Shown here: positions 58,001-64,000 of the stretch, in pieces | How positions within the stretch are numbered: the first letter of the stretch is position 1 | How the letters are laid out: each line of letters opens with the position of its first letter | Source of the DNA: Halobacteriovoraceae bacterium | Lineage (GTDB): Bacteria > Bdellovibrionota > Bacteriovoracia > Bacteriovoracales > Bacteriovoracaceae | Reading direction: 5' to 3' | Assembly: GCA_002707495.1 (NCBI GenBank) | Contig: PAMZ01000009.1 | Span: 29,157 to 93,156 of the forward strand | Length of the DNA stretch: 64,000 nt | The notes under the pieces: model-generated | Seen by the model: the letters and a program-made list of their open reading frames with translations, nothing else | Database searches by the model: none | Told to the model about the DNA's origin: nothing | Program-made: the position numbers and the translations under genes

Positions 58001-61000
58001 TATCAATTTGAATATCACCAAAAGTCGCAATTCCACCAACGGCTGCCACTGTTAGTGTTCCTCCAATACTAGCAGCACCCGCACTCGGGTCAGTACCAAA
58101 ATTTATAGTTATATTATTAGTAGCGCTAGTGACAAGGTTGTTTGATGCGTCTCTTATTTCCACTATCATCGCAGGAGCTATATTGGTATCAACTACGGTA
58201 TTAACTGGCCCTGTGGTTATAGCAAGTTGAGTTGGGACGGCAACAATATTAAAAGCACCAGAGGTTGCTAATGTTAAGCCCCCTGAAGTTGCATCGATTG
58301 TGAAACCCGTTCCTGCTTGATTTAAGTCAATATCAGAAAAACTTGCGACACCTGATATGGCTGCAATAGTTAAAGTTCCTCCAAGTGTCGTTCCACCTAC
58401 TGGATCATTATTAATGGCAAGAGTAATAGAGTCAGTGTCACTTGTTCGATTTCCATAAGCATCCTGAATTTCCACTTCGATGGCGGGTGCTATAGTCTCA
58501 CCGATATTGGCATCAGTTGGCTCTACAATAAAAGCCAATTGAGATTTTGTATTTGGGGTAATATTAAAGGCAGTTGAAGTTCCATCAGTTAAAGCACCGG
58601 AACTAGCTGTTAGGGTATAACCAACTCCAGTTTTATCTATATTTACAGCATTAAAAGTAGCGACTCCGCCGACTGCGGCTACAGTTAGCGTTCCGCCTAA
58701 TGTGGCACTTCCGCCACTGGGATCAATTCCTAGAGCTAAGGTCACATTAGAAACTTCGTTTGCCACAAGATTATTATTCGCGTCTCTAAACTCGACAGTC
58801 ATTGCGGGGAGGATATTATCTCCGGCCAGGGCATTGGATGGCTCCCCAGTGAAAACTAATTGTGTTGCTGGAGCTTGAATAATATTAAAGGCATTTGAAG
58901 TCGCGGCCGGTAAAGCGCCAGAGGTGAAATCGAATGTATAACCGGTATCAATCGTGTCGATACTAATATCACTGAAAGTGGCCACTCCACCAACAGCCGC
59001 AACGGTTAAGGTACCGGCTAATGTCGCAGCCCCTGCAGTTGGATCCGTTCCAAATGCCAAGGTGACATTGGAAGTTTCAGTGGTGACTAGATTATTGCTT
59101 GCATCTCTAAACTCAACTGTAATATCGGGGCTGATGGTAATTTCATTTCCAGCATCAGTTGGCTGCGAAGTAATCACAAGCTGGGTGGCAACGGCTATAA
59201 TATCAAAACTGGCAGAGGTCGCTGGTGTTAATGCACCCGATGTTGCGTCAAGAGTAAAGCCAGTTCCGGGTTGATTGAGATTTATATCATTAAATGTGGC
59301 AAGACCAGCTACGGCGGCTACACTTACCGTTCCATTTAAAGTTGTACCACCTGCTGGATCGTTACTAATCGCCAAAGTAATATTATCAGTATCATTTGTA
59401 CGGTTTCCATAGGCATCAAGAATCTCCACTTCTATATCAGGAGATATATTAGCATCGACATTGGCATCAGACGGCTCGGTAACAAAAGCAAGGCTAGAGG
59501 CTACATTAGGGGTGATATCGAAGAAATCAGAAGTCGCAGAGGTAAGAACTCCTGAACTGGCTGTTAGTGTATAACTTGAAAAGGCTTTATCAATACTGAT
59601 ATCATTAAAGGTAGCAACTCCGCCCACCGCATTGACAGTTAAAGTTCCACCCAAAGTCGCAGCTCCAGAACTTGGGTCTGTTCCAAAAGATAATGTCACA
59701 GCATTCGTAGCCGTGGCGACTAGTGAATTCGCTGCACTTCTAATCTCAACAGTAATAGCAGGTGCAATATTATCGCCAGCTAAAGTATCCGTAGGTTGAG
59801 AAGTTATGATTAATTGAGTGGCATCAGTGTTAACTGTAACACCACTCATTGAAGGGATAAATGCCGTAAAGTCTAATTCCGCTGAAACTCCAGATGAAAG
59901 ACCTGTTATCGCTCCACCATTAAGATCAATTGAATTTGAGGAAAACGTTACACCATCTGCATCTTCATCAGAAGCTTGAACTGAATATTGAAAATCCAAG
60001 GTGTCCGACCCTGATCCCGAAACGTAGTCTGCATACACCAAACCAGAATCTAGTTGGACCACAAGTCTTGGCGTCCCAGAGATGGCCACTGTTTCATTAA
60101 ACTGTAGAGAAAAATCTAGAGTCTCTGCGTCGGCATAATCATTATCACTCGGAGGAGTCAGAGCAATAACTTCAGGAACTCTTGAATCAACTAATACATT
60201 TGGAGTCAACCCTGTGGCCAGGGAGAGTCTGGCATCATTTGAACTAGCATCTCTAATCGTTGCTCCATTGAGACTAATACTATCTCCGATAACAACTCCA
60301 TTATTATCATATTCCCCTTGTAAAACTAACCAACGAAATTTTAAAGTGTCTGTTCCTGAACCAGAAAGATAAGTCATATTCACATTATTCCCACCAACAT
60401 CTAAAGAGATGGTAGGAAAACCGCCTGCAACATCTACGGCTTCAGAGAAAATCAAATCCAAGACTATAGAGTCATTTTCCACATAAGTTCCAGCTGCGGG
60501 AAGTGTATAGTCTGAAACAAAGGGTGAATCACCATCTACCAGGACAGCAGGTATATTTCCGTCAAGAAAGCTTAGGCTGGCATCATTTCCTGCCTCATCT
60601 CTTAAACTTCCTCCGTTCAATTGCATGGGAGAGGTAACATCAATACCATCTAAGTCAAGATCAGAATCTAAAACAGAGTATCGGAAAATAAGTGTCGCAG
60701 TTCCACTTCCTGAAATATAGTTTGCATAGCGAGTCGTCCCACCTATATCGATAGGAATTCTAGGTGTACCTGAAACAATAGTGGCCCCATCAAAAGTCGC
60801 AATAAAATCAATTTGTTCATTTAAATAATAAGTATCAAAGCTTGGTGGCAATACCGCAAGAAGTGAGGGACCGATCGTATCAACATCAACAAAGTTAGAA
60901 CTTGGTATCCCTGTTATATCTAAAGTTGCGTTTTGAGTTTGTCCGGAATCAATAAAGGTTAATGTTCCGCTGTTAAGATCAATAGAGGGAGCAACTTCAA

Positions 61001-61340
61001 CTCCATCAGTATCAAGATCCCCCGCCTGAACTGTGTATCGAAAAGTAAGATTTTTAGTTCCTGTTCCTGTCAGATAATTTGCAGTGACTGAATTTCCCCC
61101 AACATCTATTGAAAGCCTAGGTGTTCCTGTAACAGAGATTGGAAATGGGTGAGTGAGTACGAAATCTAGATTTTCATTTTCTACATATGTATTGTTGGCA
61201 GGCATTGAGATGACAAAAACATTTTCTACAAGTTGGTGATCAACAAAAAGTCCACCTCCGCCGCCTTCTTCACCGCCGCTGCTATCAAAACACCCTGTTA
61301 AGATGAAAGATAAAAGTAGAAATAAGATGCCTCTATTAAT
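55020..61340 (-). CDS. giant modular Ig-like lipoprotein (2106 aa), probable ATT start
   Basis: In the same frame, 45 codons precede the first ATG (61205) and encode a lipoprotein signal and a linker almost identical to the 2689-residue paralogue: ILTGCFDSSGGEEGGGGG and DHQLVENVFV. The only initiator-like codon there is ATT at 61338-61340, six bases after AGGAG. Domains: four acidic-loop repeats (about 30-500), nine ~104-residue repeats with period three (about 505-1455), one D-type repeat with a Cys pair, two more acidic-loop repeats, FN3 (about 1785-1883), and a LamG-like lectin domain ending KWGTP, as in the 596-residue protein. Surface adhesin-like; ligand unknown. A frameshift near the start is the main alternative to ATT initiation. 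Confidence 0.82.
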   Translation of the reverse strand: MNRGILFLLLSFILTGCFDSSGGEEGGGGGLFVDHQLVENVFVISMPANNTYVENENLDFVLTHPFPISVTGTPRLSIDVGGNSVTANYLTGTGTKNLTFRYTVQAGDLDTDGVEVAPSIDLNSGTLTFIDSGQTQNATLDITGIPSSNFVDVDTIGPSLLAVLPPSFDTYYLNEQIDFIATFDGATIVSGTPRIPIDIGGTTRYANYISGSGTATLIFRYSVLDSDLDLDGIDVTSPMQLNGGSLRDEAGNDASLSFLDGNIPAVLVDGDSPFVSDYTLPAAGTYVENDSIVLDLIFSEAVDVAGGFPTISLDVGGNNVNMTYLSGSGTDTLKFRWLVLQGEYDNNGVVIGDSISLNGATIRDASSNDARLSLATGLTPNVLVDSRVPEVIALTPPSDNDYADAETLDFSLQFNETVAISGTPRLVVQLDSGLVYADYVSGSGSDTLDFQYSVQASDEDADGVTFSSNSIDLNGGAITGLSSGVSAELDFTAFIPSMSGVTVNTDATQLIITSQPTDTLAGDNIAPAITVEIRSAANSLVATATNAVTLSFGTDPSSGAATLGGTLTVNAVGGVATFNDISIDKAFSSYTLTASSGVLTSATSDFFDITPNVASSLAFVTEPSDANVDANISPDIEVEILDAYGNRTNDTDNITLAISNDPAGGTTLNGTVSVAAVAGLATFNDINLNQPGTGFTLDATSGALTPATSASFDIIAVATQLVITSQPTDAGNEITISPDITVEFRDASNNLVTTETSNVTLAFGTDPTAGAATLAGTLTVAAVGGVATFSDISIDTIDTGYTFDFTSGALPAATSNAFNIIQAPATQLVFTGEPSNALAGDNILPAMTVEFRDANNNLVANEVSNVTLALGIDPSGGSATLGGTLTVAAVGGVATFNAVNIDKTGVGYTLTASSGALTDGTSTAFNITPNTKSQLAFIVEPTDANIGETIAPAIEVEIQDAYGNRTSDTDSITLAINNDPVGGTTLGGTLTIAAISGVASFSDIDLNQAGTGFTIDATSGGLTLATSGAFNIVAVPTQLAITTGPVNTVVDTNIAPAMIVEIRDASNNLVTSATNNITINFGTDPSAGAASIGGTLTVAAVGGIATFGDIQIDTINTGYTLQFDSTGLTGATSTSFDIEEPPATQLVITQEPTDALAGDNISPAITVELRDASNNLVTSETSNVTVAFGTDPSAGAATLGGTLTVAAVGGVATFSDLNIDNAQNGYTLNFTSGALTDATSSTFNISPNVKSQLAFKVEPTDVDMNTAIAPSIEVEIQDAYGNITSDTDSITLAFNNDPSGSATLGGTVTQAAVAGVATFNDITVDYAGSGFVLDATSGALTQATSASFNVNGVPSQLVITTQPSNADQLAVITPSIVVEIRDANNILVTSAIDNVTLGFGTDPSAGAAVIGGTTTKAAVAGVATFDDITIDTANSGYTFDFTSGALTNATSNAFTINLAVPTVTIDALSVININNVSSYVVTGTCSEDTRTVTLDVGGVAATPTCSGGSYNSGALDLTGVADSASVLVTADHDNAAATPAVQATQNVVKDTDGPEVSSNSIAANTYTLSETISISVVFDQVVNVTGLPRIELYFESQASANIYATYNGGSGTNTLTFEYDVAAGDADANGINIASSIDLNSGTIQDENSNDAALTLSTTSFGSVFADSAVPSIVEFIEPVDGTYPDGVGLLFQVNFNELVNITGSPRIAINIGGVTRYATYQTGTGSTGLEFEYVVQPGDADADGITLVSNSIDLNSGTIKGADTDDAVLDFSLYSDAMPGVIVDTATGITAPDQVTGLTAAPTTSNTELALSWAIPNDNGTAITSYAVQYREQGQSTWITLSPSPTTNSATVTGLSSGITYEFRVAANNGLLGPFSSISTAEIFDVLSLDPVAWLDATNVNGNGTSPIDGAKVATWVDLTGAASNATEAVTANQPVMEYDAQNGKPAVRFDNHAVGLEGSFTRANGTDLTFVIVGQFDTGSTDRALFEFREGGGGNARGFFIDRRYASNTNYNPALTLGSFQMWRIENNGASAIVTENGSTEVFNGGIDFNTTFTGNGDYVLGDDTTGGNRLNGYIAEFLVFDRALTAQEISTLEQYLQNKWGTP
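56965..59820 (-). repeat. nine-copy repeat array with period-three order
   Basis: Nine coding repeats of about 317 bp. Copies 1, 4 and 7 read TDxLAGDNIxPAxTVE; copies 2, 5 and 8 read EIxDAYGNxTxDTDxITLA; copies 3, 6 and 9 read xPSIVVE or similar with FGTDPSAGAA. The duplicated unit is therefore three domains, present three times. Confidence 0.85.
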
Positions 61341-61351
61341 AAGTTTCTCCT
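61338..61351 (-). promoter_or_regulatory. ribosome binding site deciding an ATT start
   Basis: On the minus strand AGGAG (61347-61351) is followed by AAACTT and then ATT-AAT-AGA. No ATG, GTG or TTG is in frame between the upstream in-frame TGA and the lipobox, so this site points to ATT. Confidence 0.6.
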
Positions 61352-61550
61352 GCTTACTTCACCACTAGTACTTATCGACATAAGTCACTGAAACTCTTAA
61401 TATTTTAGCATTTACCAGAGTGCTGGAGTCTGATTTAAAAGATGTTTTATTTTCTCAATGATTACAGAGGGTTAAGGGGTGAAATAAAATCTATTTAAAA
61501 ACCTATTAAAACAAAGAAGAGGACTTTGCCCAAAAAATGTGTGGTTTGAC

Positions 61551-64000
61551 CTAAAGTTCTTCCAGTGTTCCAAAACTGATATGAGTATCAGCCTGAAACT
61601 TGAATTGTGCTTTGACAACTTCTGGGTCTAAATACGAGTTACTCAAACGAATATTATCCATCTCACCGATAAAATAATTAGGTGTCCCTCCCGTATCTTC
61701 GATCACTCCAAAACTAGAAAAGGCATTAGATTTATATCCCGTTTCAGATGTGCCTGTTCCATTAAGAACACCATTAATATAAAAACGCACCTGGCCAGTG
61801 GTTTCATTTCTTTGGATGGTAACGTATCGCCAAGTATTATCATTTACAACAAAATTAGAAGCTGCAACTCCAGAGTTACCACTGTTAACTGCAATGGATC
61901 CGTCGCCGCGGATAAATCCAAAGAAAATATCATTTCCACCACCAGCTTCTTCAACTCCAGTTATACCCGGTGCTTGCCAGTTGGTATTGTTTCCCACTTG
62001 AGTTGTTTTGACCCAAAGAGATAACGTAGAAGTTCTACCTATTATAGTTTCTAGTGCAAACCCTGTATCAAGTTTTGAAGAACCATCAAATGAAAGAGCA
62101 TTTCCAGTTGGTCCTGTTGTCGTAGTTAGAGTTCCAACCTCCGTTCCATCTTTACCTGAACCTGTAGAGTCAATATAGTCACTACCTGAAATATCCATAT
62201 TCCACGCGCCTTCAAAGGCGGAGAATACCCCAGCACCATTATCCGCGTCACCTGCAGCAGTATTGTCATAATACATATAGATATTTACCTCGCTACTCGC
62301 CGTAATTGTGGGAAGTTTGATCCAGACATAACTGTCTCCTGAGGTATTCCAGCTCTCAATATTATGGCTTAAAACAGTACTGTGATCATCTAGTGTAAAG
62401 CGAATATCAGAACCGTCTCCCAGAAAATCATTATAATCTATTCGACTTGAATTTAACTTCACCAAAACAGGTGTATTAGAAAAAGTCGTGGCTTGGTCGA
62501 TATTGCTAACTGTGACTTTCTTTCGTTTCATCCAGTCCGTATCCCACCAAGTAAGAGTAGAGACAAAGTCCACATCAAAACTAGTTGAAGTTAAAATAGC
62601 GGCATTATCCGTTAAGTTAAAGGTATCAGTTTCAATCGTTGCGTTCTTAATATATACGTATTTAGTTCCCTCATAGGCGGCAAATGAAATGGAACTAAGT
62701 GAACCTGTACAAAAGGAATCATTGTAAAAGACAGTATCACCAGAATAGCTTAAATTAATGGTTTGAGCGGTACTTGCCCCAGTTTTAATTCCTGATGGAT
62801 CAATAAGACTGACTTCCACAACCGAACAATTATCAGTTTCAACTTCAGGCGAGGCGCTCGCATAGATTGCCGTTGGCGCACTGGCAGAGGTTACAATTTT
62901 TGACGTATTCGTTAAACTTGAACCATTGAATATGAGAGTCAAGGATTGCCCTGAGGTCGTTGTTTCAAAGTATATGATCTTGCTAGAAGTTCCTGAACTT
63001 ATAGTAGTCGAACTTGTCGTTGAAGTACAACTTGCGTCTGAATAAAAGCTTCCCGTTCCGTTGTTGACGACTAAAGTAACAGTTTCATCTGACGCCACAT
63101 TGGCTGAACTATTAGTATCGTCTACTGCTTTAATAGTAAAAGGAATACAATCATTCGTGATGATCCCAGCTGAACCTGCCACACTTAGTTTGGTTGGAGG
63201 ATCACTGGTTCCTTCACCTGTGAGAGGTTTCGTGATGGTATCTGTGCTAGCTCCATTATCATATGAAAGGCTAAGAGTCGCATTATGAACTCCAGAGGTC
63301 GTCGGTGCATAAGTGACCACCACAATACAATTTGCAGAAATACTTGTTCCACAAGTTCCTCCCGTTCCAGGAAAACTTCCTCCTTTGTAAGTAAAGTCTG
63401 CACTCGGATTGGTAGAGGAAGTTATAGTTGCAGTTCCAGAACCTGAGTGTTCAATTATCACACTTAAATCTGTTGAACTTCCTTGAGCTTTTTCTCCAAA
63501 ATCATGGGATGTATCATCTTGAAAATCCAGGGTAACGGGACTCACAATATCGAATGTTGTTGATGTAGCTCCTGCTAAAGCCCCAGAACTAAAACTTAGG
63601 GTATAGCCAGAATTTATGGTATCCACTGTGAGATCATTAAAAGTCGCCACTCCTGAAACTGCGGCTACTGATAATGTTCCCCCAAGAGTTGCTGCTCCAG
63701 CAGATGGGTCTGTTCCAAATGCAACAGTAACTGTGTCTGTGGCAGTTGAAATTATATTATTGGCAGCATCTCTTATTTCTACTGTGACGGCAGGAGAAAT
63801 CGCTTGCACTGTATCTGAATTGCTGGGTTCACCAGTAATCACAAGCTGAGTCGGTATGGCATTAATATTAAAGCTTCCTGATGTGGCAGTTGCTAAAGCT
63901 CCTGAATCAGCATCAAGTGTGTAGCCACTTCCTGCCACATCGATCTCGATATCATTAAAACTTGCGATTCCAGCCACAGCAGCAACAGTTAAAGTTCCAC
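61551..64000 (-). CDS. giant Ig-like protein with ASH-like, DUF2341 and LamG domains (5' end outside window)
   Basis: The frame is open to the window edge, and the GTG at 63977 falls inside a repeat, so the start lies beyond 64000. Visible order, counting from 63977: E-type repeats like those of the neighbouring gene (about 1-145), an ASH/HYDIN-like domain (HDFGEKAQGSS...IEHSGSGTATIT, about 148-260), two Cys-containing beta domains (about 265-475), a DUF2341 domain (WWDTDWMKRKKVTVSN, about 480-590), and a LamG_3-type lectin domain (about 595-808). DUF2341 with LamG is common in large surface proteins and suggests carbohydrate binding. The 210-base gap to the next gene holds no ORF. Confidence 0.83.
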   Translation of the reverse strand, partial: GTLTVAAVAGIASFNDIEIDVAGSGYTLDADSGALATATSGSFNINAIPTQLVITGEPSNSDTVQAISPAVTVEIRDAANNIISTATDTVTVAFGTDPSAGAATLGGTLSVAAVSGVATFNDLTVDTINSGYTLSFSSGALAGATSTTFDIVSPVTLDFQDDTSHDFGEKAQGSSTDLSVIIEHSGSGTATITSSTNPSADFTYKGGSFPGTGGTCGTSISANCIVVVTYAPTTSGVHNATLSLSYDNGASTDTITKPLTGEGTSDPPTKLSVAGSAGIITNDCIPFTIKAVDDTNSSANVASDETVTLVVNNGTGSFYSDASCTSTTSSTTISSGTSSKIIYFETTTSGQSLTLIFNGSSLTNTSKIVTSASAPTAIYASASPEVETDNCSVVEVSLIDPSGIKTGASTAQTINLSYSGDTVFYNDSFCTGSLSSISFAAYEGTKYVYIKNATIETDTFNLTDNAAILTSTSFDVDFVSTLTWWDTDWMKRKKVTVSNIDQATTFSNTPVLVKLNSSRIDYNDFLGDGSDIRFTLDDHSTVLSHNIESWNTSGDSYVWIKLPTITASSEVNIYMYYDNTAAGDADNGAGVFSAFEGAWNMDISGSDYIDSTGSGKDGTEVGTLTTTTGPTGNALSFDGSSKLDTGFALETIIGRTSTLSLWVKTTQVGNNTNWQAPGITGVEEAGGGNDIFFGFIRGDGSIAVNSGNSGVAASNFVVNDNTWRYVTIQRNETTGQVRFYINGVLNGTGTSETGYKSNAFSSFGVIEDTGGTPNYFIGEMDNIRLSNSYLDPEVVKAQFKFQADTHISFGTLEEL

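Noticed and set aside
61205..61205. ATG at 61205 as the true start of the 2106-aa protein
   Set aside because: It would remove the in-frame lipoprotein signal and Gly-rich linker that are conserved with the paralogue, and it falls inside the first repeat.
61510..61560. Terminator after the right-edge gene
   Set aside because: Only an imperfect stem with a two-base bulge and a ~27-base loop was found, and no T tract.
63977..63977. GTG at 63977 as the start of the right-edge protein
   Set aside because: The frame stays open to the window end and continues the same repeat motif upstream.
1..64000. Genomic island or phage insertion
   Set aside because: No integrase, transposase, tRNA or flanking direct repeats were seen in the window. 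The bracketing lipoprotein genes are paralogues, not mobile elements.

Overview
The window is AT-rich, Gram-negative bacterial chromosome. It has type II lipoprotein signals, TolC-type outer membrane proteins, a Wza/Wzz/Wzy-type polysaccharide locus and many Shine-Dalgarno-led genes. Several very large Ig-like lipoproteins, a free methionine sulfoxide reductase and a leucine-type dehydrogenase sit in a low-GC background. Together these suggest a Bdellovibrionota relative, for instance a Bacteriovorax-like organism. That is an inference, because the window has no rRNA or other phylogenetic marker.

Layout. 1-2954: the 3' part of a CorC/HlyC-type CBS-domain membrane protein, then an amino-acid dehydrogenase and a free methionine-R-sulfoxide reductase in one operon. 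3113-4135: a secreted trypsin-like peptidase. 4136-18587 (minus strand): three modular surface lipoproteins of 1310, 2689 and 596 residues built from several Ig-like repeat types, FN3 domains and two alternative C-terminal modules. The gap at 8069-8556 holds an 85-bp tandem repeat and a row of dyads. 18889-27066: exported proteins, namely a coiled-coil protein with a P/Homo B domain, a transglutaminase-elicitor-like protein, two TolC-like paralogues without pump partners and one unrecognised protein, closed by a strong terminator.

27196-38103 and 53193-55023 form an exopolysaccharide locus: degenerate BY-kinase-like protein, Wzz-like protein, polymerase/ligase, GT2, methyltransferase and GT4, then a convergent minus-strand block (GT4, flippase, GT4), then a Wza-like export lipoprotein and later the initiating sugar transferase and an acyltransferase. 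Between them (38115-53100) lie a phosphopantetheinyl transferase, a two-protein hybrid NRPS/PKS line and a secreted glycosidase-like protein. The assembly line reads A-T-KS-AT-ACP-AMT / C-T-C-A-T-TE. Specificity residues read by eye indicate proline for the first A domain and glycine for the second, the AT looks malonyl-specific, and one module has no A domain. The expected chemistry is a proline-derived beta-amino acid joined to at least one further residue and glycine. I do not recognise this combination as a known product, and it is the best candidate here for an undescribed system.

55020-64000 (minus strand): two more giant Ig-like proteins. The first appears to start at a rare ATT codon and carries a three-domain higher-order repeat. 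The second runs off the window. Paralogous lipoproteins therefore bracket the polysaccharide/NRPS region on both sides. No tRNA, rRNA, CRISPR array, transposase or integrase was seen.
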